From assembly GCA_039583875.1 (NCBI GenBank), contig CM077166.1:81404564-81468563 (forward strand): DNA of 64,000 nt, read 5' to 3'. Each line of letters opens with the position of its first letter. The stretch's first letter is position 1. Source of the DNA: Platanthera guangdongensis (taxonomy: Eukaryota; Streptophyta; Magnoliopsida; Asparagales; Orchidaceae). This document shows positions 24,185 through 34,486 of the stretch, in pieces. Below the pieces are notes generated by a model. That model was not told the DNA's origin, did not search any database, and saw only the letters and a list, made by a program, of their open reading frames with translations. A program made the position numbers and the translations under genes.

Positions 24185-26828
24185 CTACACGTACACGACA
24201 AATTTGTGGTCAGGTTGGCTAAACTTAAGGTCTAAGTTGGACAAACTTAATGTGAATTACATATGGGCACACCACTGCTTCCGCTAAGTCAGTTTGTCCC
24301 CAAACTGACTAACCAAACGGGGGTGGCACCATTGTTGAATGACTTCGTAGTTGAGGATCGTGGCAAACTGATACCATTTGTAAGACCCCCCCCTCCCCGG
24401 ATCCCAAAACACGGCACGAAGGGGGAGTCTTATGCCCGGAACAGCCGCCTTGCGGTAGCATTAGCACACGGGCTAACCTGTACCACAAGACGCCTATTCC
24501 GCCGGCTACAACAATATCAATATATCATGCCAACCCAACCAAATAAATAAACAGAAGAAGTCAAAATCCACACTAAGTTATAATGTCCAAATACATCAAT
24601 AATGAGAAGCTAAAACATGCTTCTACAATATATCAGAGTACAGCTAAACATTGCCCAAACGGGCTACATCAGAGTAAGCAAAACACTAACATCGGAAACA
24701 GACGGTATCGACGGCACCGTCACGTCAGGCCCTGTCGTCCTGGCCTGGCTGTCCTGCGGCGTAGTCTGCGGCTGCTCTACCTGCGGCGTGACCTCCTAAA
24801 AAGGAAGACGTAGCAACCGTTAGTCGAAACGACTAAGTGGTTTCACATCCGCTCCCCCGGCGACTCCTCGGCACCGGGCGGAGAAAAGAAACAAGAGTAT
24901 AGTATATAACAAGTAAGCAAGTAAAGGAGGTACAAGCAAGTGGCAGTAGTGTAAGAGTAACAGCATCATAGTCAGCATATATGAAAGAGCTACACTAAAC
25001 TAGCAAGTATAAGTAACAGCAGGAAAGTAACTTAACTTATAAGAATGCCCATACAAACTTATAAGTTAAGGATCGGGTTACATAAAAGTAACTCATCGTA
25101 TAAGAGTGCCCATACAAACTTATACAATGAGGATCTTGTTGTGCAATGTTATGAAATGCTATGAATGCTATGCAATGACTCACCCATGCACACCCATGCA
25201 ATTGCTATGTCGACACAGACTATAGTTCCCACTTTTCGAGCAGGTAGCTAACCTCTCAGGCATCAGCCGCCGTGGCCAGGCGGTGACAGTAGAACGGGCA
25301 CTTCTACTACTAGGCGGGTATCACACTACTTCACCTAGGCCTCCGTACGCCTCAATGCTAAGAACACAACAGCGGAGCCCATGCGTACTATGGCCCAGCG
25401 GGGTCTTGGGTAGATGTGCACCAAGAACACAGCCCGAACTGGCCTTGCGTGACCCGGAAGGGGCCTCGGAAGAAAGCACGAGGACACAGCCCAACCGTTC
25501 ACATGGTCGGAGGGGCCTCGGGACGTGAACACCGAGGACACAGCCCAAACCGACCAAGTCTAACTGCCAACTCCCGTCGGTGTGACGACTGGCGAGCCCG
25601 TAGACCTGCCACACTATCCTTAACCCGAGATTACGACACCGCGTGTCGACTCACACCACATGCAAATACCACATCAACATAACGTGGAAGGGGCCTCGGA
25701 AGCAAACACGAGGGCACAACCCAACCATCCATCCACACCTCATCTCAACACAACCAAAACAAGTGGCGGTCAACACCGCACTTACAAACTCACACAACAC
25801 TACTCATAGGAAGACGACTCTCTAAGTATTGGACTACCAAATTCAATCCACTATTCAACATTCACATGGCCATGAGTTATCCTTCTATATGTCATATCAG
25901 GTGATTTCAACACAATATATCAAGATGCACATGTATAAAAATCTACTAACTTCTAACCAGTCAAATCATTCAAGTATACTATCTTACAATTCTATCACAT
26001 GAAATCCGATTAATAATCTTCATCATTTATGCAACTGAATTAATTATTCATAAGAGTTTATCCAAGCCTCAAGGTTACCTGTAATATTAGTTTCACCGAA
26101 TCCAAATCCAAATATTATAAACCCAGATTTTTAAGTGCAGGAATAGTCTGGACAGCAACTTCGACTGGAGATTCCCGAGGCTACAGGAATCCGGTGAAGT
26201 CGTGTAACCCCTCGATGGAAAGGTATTTCCATAGACTACATCTTTCATATTCAGAGCTCAACCCAGATTTGACATTATCCTATTTGAAATCGGACTTGAA
26301 GTCCGCTGCGTACAGAACACAGTTTCTGCATACGAGGTTTATTGAACACCATTTTCGTTTAGACTTTCCCGTGGCTACAGACTTCGCCAGAAGTCGTGCA
26401 ACCATTCGTTGGAAAGGTATTTTCAAGGGCTTCAACTTTCGTGTTAAGCCGAAAGCCCAGATCTGGCCATAGCATACATAAAAATGGCCACGAAGTTCGC
26501 TGCGCGCAGAATACAGATTCTGCACGCTTCTTAAAGAAAAATGGACGGCATCGGTCCGTCTTCTTCCTCAAGCGATCCTTCCTAAATTTTCCAGAAATGT
26601 CCTCCTCCCTTATTCAACCTCAAAGGCCAAAACTCCTCACGAAACCATTCACCCATCGTCGTATTGAAGAAAAGGGGAAGGGTTGAAGAGATCTAAAGTC
26701 TATGATTCAAATCCTAGCATGGCCGAACCTAGAAATCTTCTCCTCTCCATCAAGACTCTCTTGAACCGATGTCTCTCCTAGGAAAATAACTATAGATCTA
26801 GCACCAAGGGAGAGGGTAGGAAACTCAC
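24185..26828 (-). other. Candidate leader intron of element B spanning U5, primer site and leader
   Basis: The donor is AAG/GTGAGT (first intron base 26828, minus strand) at the end of a 20-codon exon; the acceptor is GTGTAG (last base 24185). Joining them keeps the frame (phase 0) into the gag body. The 2.6-kb intron would contain most of R-U5, the primer-binding site and the untranslated leader. The donor is canonical; the acceptor has a weaker pyrimidine tract. Not verified by RNA. Confidence 0.5.
24368..24376 (-). other. Primer-binding site of element B
   Basis: On the minus strand TGGTATCAG, two bases from the LTR end at 24379, complementary to initiator Met-tRNA. Complementarity stops after about 9 bases (then TTTGCC), a short site. 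Confidence 0.85.
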
Positions 26829-27685
26829 CTTGGCTCCAGCGGTACCACCATTTCTAGCCATGGATCTCGTAGTTCTCCTTGGCGGCATCTTCTCTTTCAC
26901 GGCGATGGCGGATCTCCTTTGGTAAAACTTGCTTCTGCAGTTTTCCCTCTCACAGGAGTTCTCACAGGAATTAGGGGATGAAAAGAGCATGAAAACGGCT
27001 AGGATTTTCTGTCCCCTATATAAATAAAATGTGACACGGGTAGGGACACGGCCGTGTCCTTACCCGTGTCCTGCCTGGCGAAGCGGCAACGACAGTTTCC
27101 ATGTCGGTTCAATACTTGACACGGGTAGGGACACGCCCGTGTCCCGACCCGTGTCCCTATGACACGACCGTGTGCTTGGCCGTGTACTTCTCGGGTTGCG
27201 TCTCGACACTTCTCGTCGAGCTCAACTCGACGCACAAGGGTAGGGACACGGCCGTGTCACTACCCGTGTCACTTGGTGTCGACACAGCTCGACGATCTCG
27301 ACACGGGTCGTCGAGCTCAACTCGACGCACACGGGTAGGCACACGGCCGTGTCCCTACCCGTGTCCCTTGGTGTCGACACAGCTCGACGATCTCGACACG
27401 GGTCGTCGAGCTCAACTCAACGCACACGGGTAGGCACACGGCCGTGTCCCTACCCGTGTCCCTTGGTGTCGACACAGCTCGACGATCTCGACACAGCTCG
27501 TCGAGCTCAACTCGACGCACACGGGTAGGCACACGGCCATGTCCCTACCCGTGTTACTTCCTTTTTACACTGATTCTCCATTTCTCCACAAGTGCAGTCC
27601 AATTCCCTGCACTCTCAGGACTCAAGTCAGCCCTCCTGACTCAAAACACACACACTAGGGGCCTAGAGCGATTCGGGACGTTACA
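24379..27685 (-). repeat. 5' LTR of element B
   Basis: 3307 bp; the promoter-bearing copy. In minus-strand order: U3 with palindrome array (about 27555-27032), TATA (about 27020), a short ATG exon with donor (26888-26829), then a long U5. It differs from the 3' LTR by scattered, mostly transition changes and by a 58-bp block (24448-24505) that is missing there, with CCG at both deletion edges. Confidence 0.95.
26829..26888 (-). CDS. Candidate first gag exon inside the B 5' LTR
   Basis: Twenty codons starting MPPRRTTRSMARN lie about 130 bp downstream of the TATA box and end exactly at the donor AAG/GTGAGT. An N-terminus of the MPPRR type is common in plant gypsy Gag proteins. The exon is short and rests on splice-site logic and frame agreement, so it could be coincidence. 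The same exon is present in the 3' LTR (18685-18626). The matching arrangement in element D raises confidence. Confidence 0.5.
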
Positions 27686-27690
27686 GTATA

Positions 27691-28218
27691 TGGGACATAT
27701 TATGTAGTATGGGATGCATAATATGTGTCTGTATATGGATCCAACTTAGGGGCAACATGTGAGGGTTATGTAGTATGGGATGCATAACCTCACCACATGA
27801 ATGCGACTAGCACGTTTCTTTTTTGTTGCATGAGAATGTCATGTAGTATGAGATGCATAACATTTTCATGCGTACATCGCTCATAACATGCATTATGGCC
27901 TTTTTTAGAATGCATAACACAATCATGCATAACATAACCTTGCATAAGCATAATGTGCCAAGCTAAAGATTGCAGGATGACATATGTACACACATGGTTT
28001 TAAATCAGAAAACGAATATAAAAGAACATGCATTCATGTCATAGGCACAAGAGTCAATAGGATGAGAGAATATCATCCTAAGTAGGACATAATATTATTA
28101 TAAAATCCCAGAGCAAGTTGCAGCGTAAGCAAGTGTCTTTTAAGTATGGTATGAACTAGTTGTGTGGCTTTGTTGTAAGCTAGGATTTTGATGAGTGTTC
28201 ATTTGAATTTTTTTAGAA
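27691..28218 (+). other. C1 leader, part downstream of element B
   Basis: Untranslated leader of C1 gag. It contains three copies of ATGTAGTATGGGATGCATAA (about 27701, 27769 and 27840, the last with one change), about 70 bp apart, and other CATAAC/GCATAA words. It ends with T7 and AG at 28215-28216, a good splice acceptor, two bases before the gag ATG at 28219. Confidence 0.75.
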
Positions 28219-29451
28219 ATGCCGCCAAAGCATCCTGCGACGAGGTCGACTCCCCAGTCGGAGGGTGAGTCATCAGGTGCGCAAAGCGATGCGCTTATCG
28301 GGAGTCTGCGTCAGAGCAATGAGGCTCTGTCAAGGCAAGTAGTTGCAATGCAATTGCAAATTGAGTCCTTATTGTCTGCCGCTCCCGCGCAGCAAGCCTT
28401 AGTGCAAGATCCTGCCTTGGGCCAAGCTGTGCCTGATTCCCCTACTCCTCTGGTGGCCCCGATGGTGATACCCCCAGAAATGAATTTCATATCGCACTTC
28501 CAACGATTGGGACCTCCCACCTATGACGGGAGTGCTGACTTTATGATTTTAGATGATTGGATCATCTCCATCGAGGAGATGTTTTCATATTCCGGAATTC
28601 TAGAAGCCCAGCGAGTGATGATTGCAGCCTATCAGTTAAAAGGTCTGGCGAAGAGTTGGTGGATTCAGGAAAGAGAGAGCCTGAAGGAAGGCTGTACTTT
28701 GGAATCTTTTAAGAAAATATTGCTGAAAAAGTTTCTACCCTCAGTCGAGCAAGACCGCCTGATGAATAACTTCATGCATCTAAAGCAGAGACAGCTCACC
28801 GTGAGCGAGTACGAGATTGAGTTTAGCAAACTGAGCAGGTTTGCTCCAGATTTGGTAGCTTCTGAGGAGGGTAGAGTGAAACATTTCTTGGGAGGACTAA
28901 GAAGCGATGTCCAGCAGTTGGCATGCGCTTACCAAGCTGAAAGTTATGCTGAAGCAGTGGAAGCCGCTTTAAAAGTGGAGGCGATTGAAAACGCCAAGAG
29001 TCGCGGTGCTGCGGCAAGGAAGGAGAAAAGAAAAGGTGTTGAGGATGGTAACTCCAGGGTATTTGGCCCTTCTTCGAAGAATAAAAGTAAGGATGTGTGT
29101 AGCTTCTATGGTCAACCTGGCCACCCCTACGAAAGGTGCTTCAAGGGGACTGCAACCCTGAAGCAGCAGCAGGTGCATGCCATCCAAGGTGCACCCAAGG
29201 GAGAGCTTGTGTGCTCGTTCTGTGCAAGGAAGGGTCATGATGTGACTCGTTGCTGGATGAAAGAAAGGGTTTGCTTCCAGTGTGGGCAGAAGGGACACCA
29301 GAAGTTTTCGTGCCCTCAGGCTCAGCCCCCACTGCAGCCTGCCCCACTTCGAGCTCTGCCGCCGCCGCCAAGCCTGGATAAAGGAAAGGGAAAGCTGAAC
29401 GTGATGACCAGCGAGGAAGCCCAAACCTTTACGCAAGTGATATCAGGTTAG
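28219..29451 (+). CDS. gag: Element C1 gag
   Basis: A 410-codon frame starting MPPKHPATRS. The gag domain covers about residues 90-260 (RLGPPTYDGSADF, WWIQERESLKEGCTLESF, LTVSEYEIEFSKLSRF), followed by a basic region and three zinc-knuckle-like motifs. The first (CSFYGQPGHPYERC) has Tyr in place of the second Cys and is probably defective; CSFCARKGHDVTRC and CFQCGQKGHQKFSC are normal. Three knuckles rather than one is a difference from elements B and D. It ends TAG at 29449, immediately inside a GT-AG interval. The start is supported by an acceptor-like AG two bases upstream. Confidence 0.93.
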   Translation: MPPKHPATRSTPQSEGESSGAQSDALIGSLRQSNEALSRQVVAMQLQIESLLSAAPAQQALVQDPALGQAVPDSPTPLVAPMVIPPEMNFISHFQRLGPPTYDGSADFMILDDWIISIEEMFSYSGILEAQRVMIAAYQLKGLAKSWWIQERESLKEGCTLESFKKILLKKFLPSVEQDRLMNNFMHLKQRQLTVSEYEIEFSKLSRFAPDLVASEEGRVKHFLGGLRSDVQQLACAYQAESYAEAVEAALKVEAIENAKSRGAAARKEKRKGVEDGNSRVFGPSSKNKSKDVCSFYGQPGHPYERCFKGTATLKQQQVHAIQGAPKGELVCSFCARKGHDVTRCWMKERVCFQCGQKGHQKFSCPQAQPPLQPAPLRALPPPPSLDKGKGKLNVMTSEEAQTFTQVISG

Positions 29452-29530
29452 CCTCAGTTTAATTTATCCTTATTAATTATCCTTGTTGCCCTAGTTATTG
29501 TTCGTTTAGTTACGTATGTTACGGTTTTAG
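29447..29530 (+). other. Probable gag-pro intron of element C1 (84 bp)
   Basis: GTTAGC directly after TATCAG (gag VISG) and TTTTAG directly before GGGAGTTTAAG. Same codon position and phase (1) as in elements B and D. Here the length is a multiple of three and the only stop in frame is the gag TAG, so stop read-through would also give a fusion, with a hydrophobic 27-residue insert. Homology of position with B and D favours splicing. Confidence 0.65.
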
Positions 29531-32500
29531 GGGAGTTTAAGGTGCGGAATAGGTGGGCGCGCGTTCTTTTCGATTCGGGTGCCACCCATTCCTTTGTGGC
29601 CCGAAGATTTGTTGATAAGCACCGTCTGAGTGTCGACCAATTAGGAGGCTCCTTCAATGTCAAGCTCCCTTCCAGTGATTTAGTGATATCTAACCAAGGA
29701 GTTCTGAGATGCCCTATTCGTCTTGGCAATTTTCTGGCATATGCAGATCTGATGATTTTGGATCTGTCTGATTTTGACGTGATTCTGGGCATGGACTGGC
29801 TGTCCAAATATGATGCGGTCATCCAGTGCAAGGCTAAGCGATTGGATTTCAGAATGGACGACGGACAACCTATGAGCGTCTATGGATTTCAGGACAGAGT
29901 TTCTCCTGTCATTTCTGCGGTACGTTCTTATCGTGCTATAGAGTCTGGTTGCGAGGCGTTTTTGGTTTCTATTTCTGCTCTGGAAATAGCTTTTGTTACG
30001 CCACGTCTTGAGGATGTCTCGGTGGTGCGAGAGTTTCCAGATGTCTTTCCTGATATTCTTCCAGGACTTCCTCCTGAAAGGGAGATAGAGTTTGTGATAG
30101 ACCTCGAACCGGGCACTCGTCCCATTGCTAAAGCACCATAACGTATGGCTCCGCTTAAGTTGGACGAGTTGCGTACTCAGCTCGATGAGTTGCTGAGGTG
30201 TGGTTTTATTAGGCTAAGTACTTCTCCATGGGGTGCTCCTGTTTTGTTCGTCAAGAAGAAAGATGGATCGATGAGACTTTGCATCGATTACAGGGAATTG
30301 AACAAGGTAACAATTAAGAATAGATATCCCCTGCCAAGGATTGATGATTTGTTTGACCAATTGTGTGGTAGCTCGGTATTTTCAAAGATCGATCTTCGCT
30401 CAGGCTACCACCAGTTGAGGATTCGAGAGGCAGATATTACTCGAACCGCTTTTCGTTCCCGACATGGACATTATGAGTTTCTGGTGATGTCTTTTGGTTT
30501 AACTAATGCACCTTCTGCGTTCATGGATTTGATGAATCAGGTGTTTAAGGATTTCTTGGACCGATTTGTTATTGTGTTCGTAGATGATGTCTTGGTGTAT
30601 TCTCGTAATGTTGAGGAGCATACTCAGCATTTGCGTCTGGTTTTGTCGACCCTAAGGGAGCATAAGTTATATGCGAATTTGAGCAAGTGTGAGTTTTGGC
30701 TACCTCAGGTGTCCTTTCTGGGTCATGTGGTAAGTAAGGACGGTATTTCTGTAGACCCGACCAAGATTTCTGCGGTACTGGAGTGGGAGAGACCTTCTAC
30801 GCCGAAGGAGATTAGGAGTTTCTTAGGCCTAGCTGGCTATTATAGAAGATTCGTGGAAGGATTTTCGGTGTTGTCTGCTCCTCTAACTAGACTTACTCAG
30901 AAGAATACTACTTTCATTCGGAGTGATAAATGTGAAGAGGCTTTCCAAGAGCTAAAGAAGAGATTATGTACTGCTCCGATTTTAACCTTACCTACTGAAG
31001 GAGTTGAGTATGCTGTGTATGTCGATGCGTCACATATCGGACTTGGTTGCGTTTTAATGCAAGATGGTAAGGTGATTGCGTATGGATCGAGACAACTAAA
31101 GATCCACGAGAGAAACTATCCTACGCATGATTTGGAGTTTGCTGCTGTAATTTATGCGTTGAAGCTTTGGAGACACTTATTGTATGGCGCGTTGTGCAAG
31201 ATCTATACGGATCATAAGAGTTTGAAGTACGTCTTCACTCAGAAAGAACTAAATTTGCGCCAGCGTCGGTGGTTAGAATATGTGGCGGATTATGAAGTGG
31301 AAATTCTTTATCATCCAGGAAAGGCTAATGTAGTAGCTGATGCCTTGAGTAGAAAGACCGCTAAGATTTTTAATCTGTCGGTGCAGTCCTTGATAGAGGA
31401 ATTTTTGTTGATGGATATTGAGGTTGGGAGTAGTACCGTGCCTGCTAGTCTAGAAGCAGAAGAACCCTCTTGGATTTCCCTTACTCGAGCACATCAGAAG
31501 GATGATCCCGACTTGTTACATCTCCGGGATAGAACTATGAAGGGAGAGCTACCTGATTTCTCTGTGGACGAGTTGGACACCTTGAAGTATCGGGGTAGAT
31601 TATGCGTCCCCGCCTTTGGCGATATTCGAGCTAAGATCTGTGCTGAAGCTCATGGTTCCAGTGTAGCCTACCACCCTGGCTCCACAAAGATGTATAAAGA
31701 TCTAAAGCAAATTGTTTGGTGGTCAGGGATGAAGAACGACATCGCAAAGTTTGTATCAGAATGTTTTACATGTCAGCGTGTTAAGGCTGATCATAGAAGG
31801 CCTGGTGGTAAGTTGACACCGCTTGATATTTCAAGTTTGAAATGGAAAAGTATTTCAATGGATTTTATCACCGGTCTGCCAAAATCTCCCCGTGGGCATG
31901 ACTCCGTTTGGGTGATAGTCGACAGATTGATAAAGTGTGCTCACTTTGTTCCATTTAAGATTGGGTACTCGATCAAGAAGATAACTGAGCTATATCTTGA
32001 AGTGGTCATCAGGTTGCATGGTGTGCCTATTAGCATCGTATCAGATCGGGACTCTAGATTTACGTCTCGTTTTTGGAAGAGTTTACAGGAGGGGTTGGGT
32101 ACCGATTTAAGGTATTCCACCGCCTATCATCCTCAAACTAATGGTCAGACGGAAAGGGTAAATCAGATCGTAGAAGATATGATCAGGTGTTAAAGTTTGG
32201 ATCATGGTGGTGCTTGGGATGAGCGTCTCAGACTCATGGAGTTTGCTTACAATAACAGTTATCAAGAGAGTCTGCAGATGGCTCTGTTTGAGGCCTTGTA
32301 TGGGAGGCATTGTAGAACCCCACTGTTTTGGGATGAAGTTGGTGAGAGGCCGTTGTTAGGTCCGGGAGCTCTTGAAGAGATGAATTGTGCCATGACCCAT
32401 ATTCGGGAAAAGCTTCGTGTGGCTCAAGAGCGCTATGAGAAGTATGCTAATCTTCGAAGGGTCGATCTGGAGTTTGCGGTTGGAGACTTGGTGTTTCTGA

Positions 32501-32898
32501 AGGTTTCTCCGATGTCCGGTGTTAAAAGATTTGGTAGGAACCACAAGTTAGACCCCCGGTATGTGGGACCTTCCCAGATTCTTGAGCGCATCGGAGTGTC
32601 GGCTTATAGGTTGGAATTGCCTGCGACCTTCCCTGGTGTCCATGATGTGTTCCATGTGAGCTAGTTGCGGAAATGTGTTCGTAATGATCGTCAAATCCTC
32701 GACTCGATACCCCAGATTAAGCCCAACCTTACTTATGTGGAAGAACCTGTTCGTGTTCTGGATTTTCAAGAGCGGGTGTTGCGGAGAAAGACCATCCCTA
32801 TGGTCAAGATTCTTTGGAGAAATCAAGACGTCGAGAGCGCGACGTGGGAATTGGAATCGGTGATGAGGGGATCTCACCCGCACCTCTTCTCTTAGTTT
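29531..32898 (+). pseudogene. pol: Element C1 pol with three single-base stops
   Basis: Protease LFDSGATHSF (about 29569) and FDVILGMDWL; RT with CIDYRELNK and FVDDVLVYS (about 30574-30600); RNase [11 protein letters not shown] (about 31018); integrase HHCC (about 31650-31780), core SDRDSRF (about 32041), then GPSQILERIGVSAYRL and a chromodomain-like end (VRVLDFQERVLRRKTI, about 32750). All pieces share one frame. It is interrupted by TAA at 30139 (expected Tyr in PYRMAP), TAA at 32191 (expected before LDHGG) and TAG at 32662 (expected Gln or Leu after HVS). Ser replaces the usual Gly in DRDGRF. A recently inactivated copy rather than an old relic. Confidence 0.95.
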
Positions 32899-32985
32899 CA
32901 GGTATGTCGTTATGTTTTCAGTTATGTTTGATTTTATCATTTTGATTGGTTTTGGAGTTGTGTTAAGTTTCGGGACGAAACTTCT

Positions 32986-33001
32986 TTTTAGGGGGAGTGA
33001 C
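32986..33001 (+). other. Polypurine tract of C1
   Basis: TTTTAGGGGGAGTGAC just before the LTR start TGTAACGCC at 33002. It is preceded by TTTCGGGACGAAAC, a short palindrome commonly found there in plant gypsy elements. Confidence 0.85.
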
Positions 33002-34387
33002 TGTAACGCCCCCGATTTTTTTCGATGATTTTATTTGTTTGGGCAACGTCAGATTTATGACGTCGTGACGTTACTTTTAACGTCGATTTGACGACGCAAT
33101 GCCGTTAAGGCAATTTCGCGTCCGTGAGGTCGAGTAGGCCGAATTCTTGTTGTAATTGGAAGATTTTGCATTTGAAATTTAAGTTAAGTAATTTTGGACT
33201 TGCTCGTCAAGTTTCATCGCAATCCGAGCATTTTTGGAGTCTCGGCGCGCGATTGAAGTTTTGGATTGTTTATGTTCGTCGTATACTTCGAAGATTAATA
33301 TACCGGGAATCGCTCGTTGGATTCTAGTTTTGATTTCGCCGTTAGATTTTTAGCATTAGTGTTCGCCTTCAGTGCAAGTTTCGTTTAATTCGGCGCTCGT
33401 TTGGGCTTTCGTGCTGAGTCTTCTCGAGAAGCTATGGTTCTACTTGATTAGCCCGTTTTAGATTTTATTCGGGCGCCGTTTTGAGGGTCAACAAAGCATT
33501 GTATCAAACAATAGTCAACATGAAATTCGTTCGTCTCGACGATATCTACAACTTTCATGTTGACCACTTTTCGAATTGAAGCCGTTTTGAACCCCTAATT
33601 CCGTTGTTTCTGCAATAACTCGAGTGGTGAGCTGCTACTCGAGTATATGCTGCTTCTACTCGCGTAAGTCATGTTTTAACTCGAGTAATGAGCCTCTACT
33701 CGAGTATAGTATGTTAATACTCGAGTATGTATGTTACTACTCGAGTATATATGCTGTTACTCGAGTAGGTATGCTGTTACTCGAGTAGGTATGCTGCCAC
33801 TCGAGTAGGTTGTTTCGTTTTACGTTCAGATACCGGTTTGAGGGTCAGAACGGCGTCGTATCAACAAATGGTCAACATGAAATGTGTTCATCTCGACGAG
33901 ATCTACAATATTTATGTTGACCACTTTTCGATTTGAAGTCATTTTAAACCCCTAATTCTGTTTTTTCCGCTATAACTCGAGTGGTGAGCTGCTACTCGAG
34001 TATATGCTGCTTCTACTCGAGTAATTCATATTTTTACTCGAGTAATGAGCCTATACTCGAGTATATTGTGTTATTACTCGAGTAGGTATGTTATTACTCG
34101 AGTAGGTATGTTACTACTCGAGTAGGTATGATGTTACTCGAGTAGGTATGCTGCTACTCGAGTAGGTATGCTACCACTCGAGTAGGCTGTTTCTGTCTGC
34201 GTTTAGAGGCCGTTTTGAGGGTCAAAACGGCATCGTATCAAAACATGGTCAACATGAAATTTGTTCATCTCGACGAGATCTACAACTTTCATGTTGACGA
34301 CTTGTTGATTTGAAGTCATCCTAGACCTCTATTTTGGGTTCCCGCAAAACTGCTCGAAATAAATCGTTTTTGACAAAACTTTTTATA

Positions 34388-34486
<99 letters not shown>

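Larger units (their letters stand above)
16236..27685 (-). mobile_element. Near-intact Ty3/gypsy chromovirus-type element B
   Basis: 11,450 bp with plus-strand ends TGTAAGACC and GACGTTACA, flanked by a perfect GTATA duplication (16231-16235 and 27686-27690). Minus-strand order is 5' LTR (24379-27685), primer site, gag, 95-bp intron-like interval, one open pol of 1128 codons, 3' LTR (16236-19482). LTR copies differ by about 15-20 substitutions and one 58-bp gap by eye. It is the youngest element in the stack and could be autonomous, although no normal polypurine tract is visible. Confidence 0.96.

Noticed and set aside
29447..29530. Programmed frameshift between gag and pol in C1
   Set aside because: Gag and pol are in the same frame there; splicing or stop read-through fit, frameshifting does not.
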